From the NCBI RefSeq assembly GCF_015209965.1, contig NZ_MU158689.1:1915745-1979744 (forward strand): a stretch of 64,000 nucleotides of DNA. Direction: 5' to 3'. Made by a program: the position numbers and the translations under genes. Positions 1 to 8,673 of the stretch are shown here, one piece after another. Under the pieces are notes generated by a model. It ran no database searches, was not told the origin of the DNA, and worked only from the letters and a program-made list of their open reading frames with translations. The stretch's first letter is position 1; every line of letters begins with the position of its first letter. Source of the DNA: Sphingobacterium pedocola. Its GTDB lineage: Bacteria > Bacteroidota > Bacteroidia > Sphingobacteriales > Sphingobacteriaceae.

Positions 1-46
1 ACTTCTATATGTAAAACTGTCTATTGTATACCTCCTAAACACTCCG

Positions 47-88
47 AAAAATGTGAACCCTTTTCGGGTAAAAGGGTTCACATTTTTT
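47..88 (+). terminator. 18-bp stem-loop with T-run
   Basis: Bases 47-64 pair perfectly with 70-87, leaving a 5-base loop (CGGGT). The 3' arm ends in TTTTTT and the 5' arm starts with AAAAA, as in a bidirectional intrinsic terminator. It sits at the left edge of the 21-bp array and would end transcription entering from beyond the left window border. Its right arm overlaps the palindrome at 81-116, so the two structures exclude each other. Confidence 0.6.
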
Positions 89-116
89 CCAAAAGGGTAC
101 CCTTTTGGAAAAAATG
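81..116. repeat. 36-bp perfect palindrome
   Basis: Every base from 81 to 98 pairs with its mirror from 116 to 99, with no spacer; the centre is GGGTACCC. The T-run is on the 5' side and the A-run on the 3' side, the reverse of an intrinsic terminator. A protein-binding or cruciform site is therefore as likely as an RNA hairpin. It covers unit 3 of the array and its flanks. Confidence 0.8.
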
Positions 117-391
117 GGTTCACAGTTGGAATAAATACATATCACTTTAGAACAGAAGACTCCCCAGTTCGAATAAACTGACACCATTTTGGAACAAATG
201 GATACAGAGCTGGGACAAACAGATATCAAGTTGGGTCAGAAGGGTTCGCAGTTCGACTAAAATGATACCATTTTGGAACAGATGGATACACAGTTGGATC
301 AGAAGGGTTCACAGTTCGAATAAACTGACACCATTTTGGAACAGATGGATACACAATTGGATCAGATGTGTCCCCTTTTGGGACAAAGGCA

Positions 392-414
392 TCCCCTTTT
401 ACTCCAAAAGGGGA
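392..414. repeat. Small hairpin at right end of the 21-bp array
   Basis: TCCCCTTTT (392-400) pairs with AAAAGGGGA (406-414) around the 5-base loop ACTCC. It is formed by two neighbouring array units read against each other. No T-run follows. Confidence 0.5.
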
Positions 415-445
415 TACAGTTCCCCAAAAAATGGTTCCTTTTTAA

Positions 446-765
446 CACAAACATAAGGACTAAATTACTTGGCTTGACGTTGTCATACCGGTGCTTGCCG
501 AAATATCTGTTTGCCATATTGAGACGACATAGTTTACAGATCGTTATTCATTCGTGTTTGTTCTTAACGGTATGAATGAATGCTTCGCAATTCCGTTCGT
601 CAGGATGACAAACGACGCTAACTTAACGACATTGGGCGCTGGTTCAATGTTGTTAAGTTAAGCCGATTTATACTGCAATTTTTCCCGCCGATGCTTGAAA
701 CGCTTTGACCTGGGGAAATGCACAATCAGAAAGTTAACATAACAAAAGGTATGGGTGTAACTGTG
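446..765. other. Gene-free stretch with two inverted repeats
   Basis: No plausible gene is visible. Bases 541-589, read on the minus strand, match 18 of 20 bases of the block at 31774-31793 (tGCGAAGC.TTCATTCA.AC) and contain an inverted repeat (ATTCATTC / GAATGAAT). Bases 619-634 pair with 645-660, 16 bp with one G-T wobble and a 10-base loop. That hairpin lies about 105 bases past the stop of the leftward S9 peptidase gene. It may stabilise or end that transcript, but no T-run follows on either strand. Confidence 0.5.
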
Positions 766-3000
766 TCAATACTGATTCCAAGCCGGCGGATCCACACCTA
801 GCAGATGTTTCACAAAGAAATCCCTGCGTTTCTTTTCGCCAAAGTCTCCTCCAGACGAATGCCCCATTCCCGGCACCATAATAAATTCGTGATCCTTTCC
901 GTTTTTGATCAATTGGTTAACCAATTGATACGTTGACGAAGGATCTACGTTATCATCAAGCTCACCTACGATCAACATCAACTTACCTTCTAAGCGGGAA
1001 GCATTTTCCACATTTGAGCATTCTTCGTAGTGTTTATCAACAGTCCCCATCCATTGTTCATTCCACCAGATCTTATCCATACGATTATCATGGCAGCCAC
1101 AAGATGAAACACCGACCTTATAGAACTCGGGGTGAAAAAGCAATGCTCCCGTAGAAGACTGTCCTCCTGCCGAAGTGCCGTAAATACCTACACGATCAAT
1201 ATCCATATAGGGATACACTTTAGCTGCTGCTTTCATCCAGGCTATTCGATCCGGAAAACCCGCATCTTTCAGATTTTTCCAAGCCACATCATGAAAAGCT
1301 TTCGAGCGATTAGACGTCCCCATCCCGTCGATCTGTACAACCACAAAACCTAACTCTGCCAATTCATACATACCCGACGGATTCGCATTAAAAGATTTCG
1401 GAACAAATGAACTGTGCGGACCGGCATAGATATATTCGATAACCGGGTACTTCTTTTCGGGATCGAAATTCTTTGGACGGATGATAATACCCCAAATATC
1501 CGTTTTACCATCCCTACCGGTAGAGGCAAATACTTCCGGTGCTTTCCAACCTGTAGCTTCTAAATCAGCAATGTCTGCACGTTCAAGATTCATGATCGTA
1601 CGGCCATCTGTCGCCCGCAAAACCGCTTGAGGAGCTTGATCGATACGTGAAAATACATCGACAAAACGTGTATGATTTTTATTAAAGGTAGCTTGATGAT
1701 TGGCAGCCTCGGGAGTCAATTCTTTCAGTCCTTTTCCATCAAGCCCTATCGTATAATAACGAATCAAGTAAGGATCTTCTCCTTTTTTCATACCGCTGGC
1801 TTCAAAAATTATCTTTCGATTTTCTTCATCGACATGTATGACCTTACGGACGACCCAATTTCCTTTTGTAACCTGATTTTTTAGTACGCCTGTACCCGCG
1901 TCAAAAAGATACAGATGATTCCAACCGTCGCGTTCGGATGCCCAAATGATTTCCGCTGTTTTATCCAGATCATTCCGGTATTTCTTCCCACTGTAGTCAA
2001 TAAAAGTCGTGCTCACTTCGGAAATTATGGATTTGGTCTGTCCATTGATGGCATTAAGCTCCAGAATGTCGTAACGTTGGTGGCCACGTTGATTATATTC
2101 GAAGGTTATGGCGCTGTTATCCGAGCGCCAGGCTAAATTCGATAATGAAAATTGATTAGACACCTGCGCCCGATCGACCCGAATTACCCGTCCGTCCTCC
2201 ACATGAATAACTACAGGATAGTACTGCGGTAGTGCATCTCCGGGTTTTACATAATCTCTTGTCTGCAACTTAGGCTGTAATTGGTCTATTGGAGAGGACT
2301 CTAACAGCGTCAGTTGTCTGATCTCGGTTTTACGGACTTTAGATACCGCGATTTTTTTAGAATCACCCGACCATTGGATACGGGCTGTATAATATTCTCC
2401 AGGACTTCCGTCAAAGGTCAATTGCTTTTCACTTTTGGGATCTCCTTTCTTAGCCATATATACGTTACTATTTTTGATATATGCTGTATATAATTTATCC
2501 GGCGATTCTACAGGTTCTCCTTTGCTATCATCGCCGCGCCCACCCCAGTATCCTCCTCTACGGTCAAAATTTTGACCAGTTGCGTCCCCGATTTTGGTAA
2601 GCTTGTTTTCTATTGTATTCCACTTCCACTTGCTGTTTCGCTCAACGAATTCTAATTCATTTGCATCCAACACATTCAGACCGCGATCCGGAACAGCTTG
2701 GAGCTTGACTTCTTCAGCTAGAATAGCAGACATTTGCTTAGCGACCTCCACCACGTCGACAGCTGTCTTGTTCTTGGCTACCGCATCGATCAAATACAAA
2801 ACATCCTTATCTTCTTTAGAAGAGATACGATACGAAAAACTATTCCCGTCTTCAGACCAAACAATTTGTCGCGGTACTTGATATAACTGATTGAATGTGC
2901 TGCGGATTTCCTTTGCCCGCTTATAATCTTCTATGGTTCCTTGTGCCATGCCCGACAACTGGAAAAGCACCAATAGAACTCCCGTAAATCTTAACTTCAT
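766..3000 (-). CDS. S9 family prolyl oligopeptidase / DPP4-like peptidase
   Basis: A 744-residue serine peptidase with an N-terminal signal peptide (MKLRFTGVLLVLFQLSGMAQ), so probably periplasmic. Residues ~100-480 look like the DPP4-type beta-propeller and ~500-735 the alpha/beta-hydrolase domain. The catalytic triad reads Ser610 (GTSAGG), Asp682 (ELDDNVD) and His714 (GMGHS), spaced as in family S9. I do not see the DWVYEEE motif that binds the free N-terminus in true dipeptidyl peptidases, which is present in the S9 protein at 16634-18802, so cleavage specificity may differ. It is the last gene of the leftward hydroxyproline cluster, 138 bases after the permease, and probably helps degrade proline-rich peptides. 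Confidence 0.88.
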   Translation of the reverse strand: MKLRFTGVLLVLFQLSGMAQGTIEDYKRAKEIRSTFNQLYQVPRQIVWSEDGNSFSYRISSKEDKDVLYLIDAVAKNKTAVDVVEVAKQMSAILAEEVKLQAVPDRGLNVLDANELEFVERNSKWKWNTIENKLTKIGDATGQNFDRRGGYWGGRGDDSKGEPVESPDKLYTAYIKNSNVYMAKKGDPKSEKQLTFDGSPGEYYTARIQWSGDSKKIAVSKVRKTEIRQLTLLESSPIDQLQPKLQTRDYVKPGDALPQYYPVVIHVEDGRVIRVDRAQVSNQFSLSNLAWRSDNSAITFEYNQRGHQRYDILELNAINGQTKSIISEVSTTFIDYSGKKYRNDLDKTAEIIWASERDGWNHLYLFDAGTGVLKNQVTKGNWVVRKVIHVDEENRKIIFEASGMKKGEDPYLIRYYTIGLDGKGLKELTPEAANHQATFNKNHTRFVDVFSRIDQAPQAVLRATDGRTIMNLERADIADLEATGWKAPEVFASTGRDGKTDIWGIIIRPKNFDPEKKYPVIEYIYAGPHSSFVPKSFNANPSGMYELAELGFVVVQIDGMGTSNRSKAFHDVAWKNLKDAGFPDRIAWMKAAAKVYPYMDIDRVGIYGTSAGGQSSTGALLFHPEFYKVGVSSCGCHDNRMDKIWWNEQWMGTVDKHYEECSNVENASRLEGKLMLIVGELDDNVDPSSTYQLVNQLIKNGKDHEFIMVPGMGHSSGGDFGEKKRRDFFVKHLLGVDPPAWNQY

Positions 3001-3138
3001 TTATTTTCTTTTTAATCGTTGATGAGCGCTCGATATAAATAATTATTGTCCAGTGTGTCAATTTATTTACATCTCGTTTTCATATCAACTTCGCTTTTAT
3101 GGTGTAATTGTTTGTTCCAATAATTTGCACAGAGAACC

Positions 3139-4557
3139 TTATTCCTGGACATTTCTTTGTTTCACGAAATAATACAAGGGAATCCCCATCAGCGTGATAA
3201 TAATCCCAGGCCAGGTAAACTGTGGTTTATATACGACTAGTAATACGATAAAAGATACCGCCGTCAAAATATATAGAGCCGGTATAATCGGATATCCGAA
3301 AGCCTTATATGGACGAGGTACATTTGGACGCTTGACCCGAAGAATAAATATACCTATTACACACAGCACATAAAATATAACGACTACACAGGTAATCATA
3401 TCGAGCAAATCGCCATACCGCCCCGTTAAGCACCAGAGGGAGGCAATTATTCCCTGCAGCCACAATGCGTATCCCGGCACGGCATTCTTATTTAGATTTG
3501 CTGTTTTCTTAAAGAACAGCCCGTCTTGCGCCATTGAATAATAAATCCGTGCGCCGGCTAATATTAATCCATTATTACAACCGAAGGTACTGACCATAAT
3601 CATGACGGCTAAAATACCAATCCCAAACGGACCAAAAATCTCCTGTGCCGCTACCATGGCTACACGATCTTTGGGTGCACTGGCCATGTCTTGCATGGTC
3701 AGCACACCGGTATACATTAAATTGGTCAACAGATAGATCACCGTAACGATAATAGTTCCCAACGCCAGACTTAATCCGATATTTCTTTGCGGATTTTTGA
3801 TCTCTCCCGCTACAGCGGCAGATGCGTGCCACGAATCACTGCTAAATAACGCACCTACCAGAGCAGCCGATACAGCGCCCATAGCACCCAGAAAATGATA
3901 GTTATCTGTGGTACCATCTGCATTTAACCGTAAAAGACTCCACCTGTTTTCCACAGACCAATTCTGGTTCCAGACCGTACTGTCAAAAGCATAAAAACCG
4001 AATAATACCAACAGCACTAAACTCAAAATCTTGATTAAGGTCAATGCGGTTTGCAGTGTTTTACCATTTTGGACACCTCTTGTATTAATAAAAGTTAACA
4101 AAAGAATAACCGCAATAGCCAGTACTTGTGCAGAAGATATATGATAATCACCGACGGTCAATAAAAATACATCTTCATCCAATGAGGGAAATAAATAAGC
4201 GGTAAATTTAGAAAACGCAACCCCCACCGCTGCAATAGTAGCCGTCTGTATAACAGCAAAAAAAGTCCAGCCGAACGTAAAGCTAATCAAAGGGCCATAG
4301 GCCTCCTTTAGGTAAATATATTGACCTCCGGCTCGCGGGAACATCGCGCTTAGTTCTCCATAACTCAACGCCGCCGCCAAGGTCATAAAACCACTAATAA
4401 GCCACACGACCATCAACCATCCGGCTGACCCGGTATTACGAGCGATATCAGCCGAAACGATAAATATCCCGGATCCTATCATACTACCTGCCACTAGCAT
4501 CGTGGCATCAAGTAAACCCAGCGATTTTTTAAATTCTTGATTATTAACCTTGTTCAT
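3139..4557 (-). CDS. APC-superfamily amino acid permease
   Basis: A 472-residue integral membrane protein with about twelve hydrophobic helices. The APC signature GSMIGSGIF at residues 24-32 forms the broken first helix that binds the substrate amino and carboxyl groups. The conserved GELSAMFPRAGGQY segment follows helix 2. Length and pattern fit the LAT-like amino acid permease/exchanger group. It lies 18 bases after the DUF885 gene, in the same leftward operon as the hydroxyproline enzymes. Uptake of hydroxyproline, proline or another amino acid released by the neighbouring peptidases is the simplest inference. The substrate cannot be read from sequence. Confidence 0.85.
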   Translation of the reverse strand: MNKVNNQEFKKSLGLLDATMLVAGSMIGSGIFIVSADIARNTGSAGWLMVVWLISGFMTLAAALSYGELSAMFPRAGGQYIYLKEAYGPLISFTFGWTFFAVIQTATIAAVGVAFSKFTAYLFPSLDEDVFLLTVGDYHISSAQVLAIAVILLLTFINTRGVQNGKTLQTALTLIKILSLVLLVLFGFYAFDSTVWNQNWSVENRWSLLRLNADGTTDNYHFLGAMGAVSAALVGALFSSDSWHASAAVAGEIKNPQRNIGLSLALGTIIVTVIYLLTNLMYTGVLTMQDMASAPKDRVAMVAAQEIFGPFGIGILAVMIMVSTFGCNNGLILAGARIYYSMAQDGLFFKKTANLNKNAVPGYALWLQGIIASLWCLTGRYGDLLDMITCVVVIFYVLCVIGIFILRVKRPNVPRPYKAFGYPIIPALYILTAVSFIVLLVVYKPQFTWPGIIITLMGIPLYYFVKQRNVQE

Positions 4558-4575
4558 AATTTAGGGTAATCTGAG

Positions 4576-6348
4576 TTAGTTAAAGTTGTAAAATTTCCAT
4601 TTTGCCTGATGATTCGGTTCCAATTTTTGGTCGGTTAGGATTGCTCTCAGCATTTCCATCGGCATGTAATTTTCTTTAATTACACGGTCATGAAACTCCT
4701 CGTAAGTCATCTTCCCACTACCTACCAATTCGTCGCTGATACTCAACAATTGTAAACCGCCAATCATATACGCCAATTGGTACAATGGATCATAAGAGCC
4801 TTCGAACGAACGCTTAACTTCCCCGTGCGCATTCGCAGGTTCATGACCTACCTGGTCGACCAAATAATCTATACATTGTTGGGGTGTCCATTCCCCGGAA
4901 TGGAACTTGATACTGAATATAATCCGTGCACAACGATGCATACGCCAGAATAGAACACCAATACGTTCTTCAGGTGTCTTTGCAAACCCCATCCTGTACA
5001 ATAACAACTCCCAGTACAGCGTCCATCCCTCCGTCCAAAACGGTGTATTGAAGTTTTGTTCGCGGTATGGCTTATAACGCTGATTCATAAAATATTGTAG
5101 GTGATGCCCCGGATTTAGTTCATGTTGCACCGTTCCTAACGAAAAATGAGGATTATTACCACGCATACTCATCATCTTCTGATCGTAGGTCATCGTATTT
5201 GTCGGATATGAAATACTGATTTCACGCCCCCCTGTAAAGAAAGGATTCACCAGTTGTCGCTCTGGTGTCATCATGATCATGCCCCATGTCTCGTCGGCCA
5301 GAGATGGGATATTCATCAACCTATTGGCTTTGATAAAAGATTGTGCGCGGTCATAAAGTTCATTAATCAAGTCCGGTTGTTTTCCTTCGGGAACATAACT
5401 ATTTTTCACGTTCTCCTGAGCCGCTTTCCAATCATCACCAAACCCCATCTCACGCGAGGCCTTTAACAACTCGGAAACACACCATTGCCATTCTTTATCA
5501 GCTATTTTCAACAGTTCATCTGTGTTGTATGCGATCATTTCATCACGCAGCATACTGTTCATGGCCTCCTTACCGATCGGCTGTCCACCTATATTACTTC
5601 CGTCATCAAACACTTTCCAGTTACTTTTCGCCTCAATAGCTGCTTTATATTGCACCAGATTTTCTTGAAGAGCCTCATAAGATGAGGGTACCCACCAAGT
5701 AAACATCGGATCGTAACCATTGTAAAAATCAAAGGAACTCGTTAATCGCTTTTGAAGTGATACAAGGAAATCAGCCAGATAGACTACATCATTTGCATCT
5801 ATAGCAGGTTTTCCTTCCAAACCTGCTAATTCGCGTTTGATCAAAGCACTGGCCTGCTCGAATGAAGTGGCGACCTCTTTCCCTACTACAGCGTGACCTC
5901 TTCGACGTGTCTGCTCGAGTTTCAGAATAATTCCAGCAAAGGGCAGATAAGACTCCAGTCTATTGTAGGTGGCTAAGCTCTTTTTAAGCTCCTCCTGGTC
6001 TTTTTTTATTTTTCGGTTCAACAAGATGAAATCAACTTGTCCGTTTGTATGGAGCTTTTCATAATCAAATTCCTTTAATTTGGATATGTAGTCTTCGTTA
6101 ACAGCTAATAACCGGTCGATCTGCTCGGGTGATGGTGTTGCATTTTCGCGAAAGTTCCAGCCCTTTGGCATAGGACCATAAAAATAATTAACAGCTTTCA
6201 GGTCACTAGCATACCTGATAATATAGGGCTCGATCGGTGTAGTGTGTTCGTATAAATCCATGTTTTGTCCGTTGGAAATTGAAGTCACCAAACAAAGTGT
6301 TCCAATTCCGATAAATGTCTTTACTTTTTGGTGTATACTATTCTTCAT
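4576..6348 (-). CDS. DUF885 protein, probable zinc metallopeptidase
   Basis: A 590-residue protein with a signal peptide-like start (to about residue 27, ...TSISNG). It carries the DUF885 signature HELNPGHH at residues 409-416, a gluzincin-like HExxxGHH motif. A second conserved patch (FWTEGWTLYWELLLYR) supplies the likely glutamate ligand. Family members are poorly characterised and treated as putative metallo-carboxy- or dipeptidases. It sits between the FAD dehydrogenase and the permease with gaps of 18 bases on each side, so it is almost certainly co-transcribed. Role inferred: extracytoplasmic trimming of hydroxyproline- or proline-containing peptides. Confidence 0.82.
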   Translation of the reverse strand: MKNSIHQKVKTFIGIGTLCLVTSISNGQNMDLYEHTTPIEPYIIRYASDLKAVNYFYGPMPKGWNFRENATPSPEQIDRLLAVNEDYISKLKEFDYEKLHTNGQVDFILLNRKIKKDQEELKKSLATYNRLESYLPFAGIILKLEQTRRRGHAVVGKEVATSFEQASALIKRELAGLEGKPAIDANDVVYLADFLVSLQKRLTSSFDFYNGYDPMFTWWVPSSYEALQENLVQYKAAIEAKSNWKVFDDGSNIGGQPIGKEAMNSMLRDEMIAYNTDELLKIADKEWQWCVSELLKASREMGFGDDWKAAQENVKNSYVPEGKQPDLINELYDRAQSFIKANRLMNIPSLADETWGMIMMTPERQLVNPFFTGGREISISYPTNTMTYDQKMMSMRGNNPHFSLGTVQHELNPGHHLQYFMNQRYKPYREQNFNTPFWTEGWTLYWELLLYRMGFAKTPEERIGVLFWRMHRCARIIFSIKFHSGEWTPQQCIDYLVDQVGHEPANAHGEVKRSFEGSYDPLYQLAYMIGGLQLLSISDELVGSGKMTYEEFHDRVIKENYMPMEMLRAILTDQKLEPNHQAKWKFYNFN

Positions 6349-6366
6349 AATTTGGTTTCCTTTTGC

Positions 6367-7629
6367 TTATTGAAAACGGTCAGGGCTGTACTGCGAGATA
6401 TCGACGGATATTTTTTGTTCGCTTGCAATCTCAGCAACGGTACGCCCGGCGACAGGGCCTAAGCTCAATCCCATCATACCGGTACCACCGGCGATGATTA
6501 AATTATTTAGTTTTTTTGTTGCTCCCAAATAGGGCAATCCATCCGGAGAACAAGGTCTATAACCATACCATATATTTTCGACCTTGGGAATATCCATCTT
6601 GAAATCGGGCAAGTAATCCGGGATAGCACGAACGATGCCTTCCACACGGTTTAGATTTACTTTATTGTTGAATGGTGCTAATTCCATGGTGCCCCCGAAG
6701 CGGATCTGTCCGTTCATCGGTGTGACTGCAACACGTGCTTCCAACAATAATGCCGAGTGAACCAGACCTTTTCTACTATCAACAGGTGTATGCATAAACG
6801 AATAACCCTTGCCCGGCATCAATGAAATACGTAGCCCCGCTTTCTTTGCCAATTGTGGCAACCAAGAACCGCCTGTCATAACAAACTTGTCGGCGGTAAA
6901 CTTCTTGCCATTCGCAACAAGTGCTTTCACCTGACGATTAGCAACCTCTATCGCAGACACTGCATGTTGGGTATGAATCACCACGCCTTTGTTTTGTAAA
7001 TACTGAATGAGATTAGCCATCAATTTTTGCGGATATAGGTGTCCGTCACATTTATAATGAACGGCGCCTAACACATCCAGTTCAGCATTGGGTTCTAAAG
7101 CTTGAGCGGCTTTTCGGTCCAACACCTCCACATCCAACCCCAATGCTTGCGCAGTATGGGCCAACTCAGCTTCTTCATGACCTAATTTCTCCGTTTTGAA
7201 AAACATCAAAATACCTTTTTGAGTCAATTCGAAATCAAAACCATCTAATGTAGCCCATTGGTTAAATAATTTGCTACTCGCCAGGTGCAAATCACGTAAA
7301 TTTGCAGCGGAACGATCTACATGGGCCTGATTAGAGTGTTTTAAGAATTTCAGTCCCCAAGAGATACTGGCCAACGTAGGCCTGACGTAAAATGGGCTTT
7401 TGCTATCAAACATCCAACGGATACCTTGCACTACCACTCCCGGCGCCGCCAATGGCGTAAAATGACTAGGAACGATCATACCTGCATTGCCGTATGAAGT
7501 ACTATTTCCTAAGTCATTTTGCTCTAGTATCTCTACTTGCCAGCCATCATTTACCAGGTAAAATGCCGAACTAAGTCCTGCAATACCTGCACCGATGACA
7601 ATAATTTTTCCTTTGTTCTGTGTTGACAC
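6367..7629 (-). CDS. FAD-dependent D-hydroxyproline dehydrogenase (DadA-like)
   Basis: A 420-residue DAO/DadA-type flavoprotein. The dinucleotide-binding motif GAGIAG is at residues 13-18 and the acidic end of the second strand (EILEQ) follows at 33-37. A C-terminal GGTGMMGLSLGP closes the FAD site. D-amino acid dehydrogenases of this size oxidise D-amino acids to imino acids and pass electrons to the respiratory chain. Beside the 4-hydroxyproline epimerase it should oxidise cis-4-hydroxy-D-proline to pyrroline-4-hydroxy-2-carboxylate. It is single-chain, unlike the heterotrimeric LhpBEF type. General D-amino acid dehydrogenase activity is the alternative. Confidence 0.85.
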   Translation of the reverse strand: MSTQNKGKIIVIGAGIAGLSSAFYLVNDGWQVEILEQNDLGNSTSYGNAGMIVPSHFTPLAAPGVVVQGIRWMFDSKSPFYVRPTLASISWGLKFLKHSNQAHVDRSAANLRDLHLASSKLFNQWATLDGFDFELTQKGILMFFKTEKLGHEEAELAHTAQALGLDVEVLDRKAAQALEPNAELDVLGAVHYKCDGHLYPQKLMANLIQYLQNKGVVIHTQHAVSAIEVANRQVKALVANGKKFTADKFVMTGGSWLPQLAKKAGLRISLMPGKGYSFMHTPVDSRKGLVHSALLLEARVAVTPMNGQIRFGGTMELAPFNNKVNLNRVEGIVRAIPDYLPDFKMDIPKVENIWYGYRPCSPDGLPYLGATKKLNNLIIAGGTGMMGLSLGPVAGRTVAEIASEQKISVDISQYSPDRFQ

Positions 7630-7647
7630 GTTGTCTTATGTTATAAT

Positions 7648-8649
7648 TTACATCACTTGAAACCCTAACCAATAGGGGTCTTCATCGTCAATAATGATAT
7701 GATTGTATCCGGTAATCCTTGCCCAGCCCTCAACCGAAGGAATAATTGCAGGCGTACCATTCACCTCACCTGCTGCAGATTCCACACGGCCAATGAACTG
7801 CGATCCGATATAGCTTTCGTGAATAAATTCCTCACCTTCTTTTAATTTCCCTTTGGCATACCACTGCGCCATACGCGCCGATGTACCTGTACCACAGGGT
7901 GACCGATCGAGTGCATTCTCGCCAACCAATACCGCATTTCTGCCGGTAGAATTTGCCTTTGCAGGCTTACCTGTCCATTGGATATGGCTCAGACCGTGGA
8001 TATTCTCGTTTTCGGGATGAACAAACTCATACTTCTCATTCAATAAGGTGCGGATAAACTTTCCGCAATGAATGAGTTGACCGGCCGTAAGTTGACTAAT
8101 GTCTTCAAAGTTTTTTTGCGGATCGATAATGGCGTAAAAATTTCCGCCATAGGCCACGTCGGCAATAATTTCACCCAGATCCGGACAGTTTACCGTCAGT
8201 CCCTCTTTATATAAAAAGGATTTGACGTTTGTTAATTTCACGGTTTTGACCTTCTGATTTTCTTGCACATAATCGATCAATACCAGCCCTGCTGGTGTCT
8301 CCAAACGAAGTTTACCCGGTACTTTCGGTATGACCAGCCCCTCTTCGATAGCAATGGTTACTGTGCCTATGGTACCATGACCACACATCGGGAGGCATCC
8401 ACTTGTTTCAATATATAGTACCCCGGTGTCATTATTTGGATCCGTAGGTGGGTAAAGGATACTTCCGCTCATCATATCATGACCTCGAGGCTCAAACATC
8501 AGCCCTTTTCGAATCCAGTCGTACTCGGCCATAAAATGCAGACGGCGCTCCATCATGCTGTTACCGTTCAATACCGGACCTCCTCCTGCCACCAACCTTA
8601 CGGGGCATCCGCAGGTGTGCGAGTCTATACAAAAAAATGTTTTCTTCAT
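7648..8649 (-). CDS. 4-hydroxyproline 2-epimerase (proline racemase family)
   Basis: A 333-residue cytosolic enzyme of the proline racemase superfamily. Both catalytic cysteines are present: Cys89 in MCGHGTIG and Cys252 in SPCGTGTSA. This separates it from the trans-3-hydroxyproline dehydratases, which have Thr at the second position. The start MKKTFFCIDSHTCG and the MMERR segment (residues 32-36) are typical of 4-hydroxyproline epimerases. It converts trans-4-hydroxy-L-proline to cis-4-hydroxy-D-proline, the first step of the pathway. It lies between the semialdehyde dehydrogenase (24 bases upstream) and the FAD dehydrogenase (18 bases downstream), which supports hydroxyproline rather than proline as substrate. 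Confidence 0.9.
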   Translation of the reverse strand: MKKTFFCIDSHTCGCPVRLVAGGGPVLNGNSMMERRLHFMAEYDWIRKGLMFEPRGHDMMSGSILYPPTDPNNDTGVLYIETSGCLPMCGHGTIGTVTIAIEEGLVIPKVPGKLRLETPAGLVLIDYVQENQKVKTVKLTNVKSFLYKEGLTVNCPDLGEIIADVAYGGNFYAIIDPQKNFEDISQLTAGQLIHCGKFIRTLLNEKYEFVHPENENIHGLSHIQWTGKPAKANSTGRNAVLVGENALDRSPCGTGTSARMAQWYAKGKLKEGEEFIHESYIGSQFIGRVESAAGEVNGTPAIIPSVEGWARITGYNHIIIDDEDPYWLGFQVM

Positions 8650-8673
8650 TTATTAATTGATGTACATAATCGA

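Larger units (their letters stand above)
47..445. repeat. Array of ~19 diverged 21-bp tandem units
   Basis: Cutting the sequence every 21 bases from position 47 gives 19 consecutive units without a gap. Positions 3 and 5 of the unit are A in every copy, T-T at 17-18 is nearly invariant, and C at 12 is usual. Unit 173-193 is identical to unit 320-340. A 63-bp higher-order repeat is visible: 236-298 and 299-361 agree at 58 of 63 positions by my count. Unit 89-109 is almost a perfect palindrome, so the ancestral unit may have been palindromic. Short open frames on both strands (heptad-like translations) follow from 21 being a multiple of 3; I do not think they are genes. Function unknown. Confidence 0.85.

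Noticed and set aside
47..445. CRISPR array
   Set aside because: Units are directly tandem with no spacers, the period is 21 bases, and no cas genes are present.
35..456. Two ~64-residue open frames, one on each strand, with Trp/Ser/Lys-rich heptad repeats
   Set aside because: They arise because the DNA repeat is 21 bases long; both lack a ribosome site, and the repeat extends beyond both frames.
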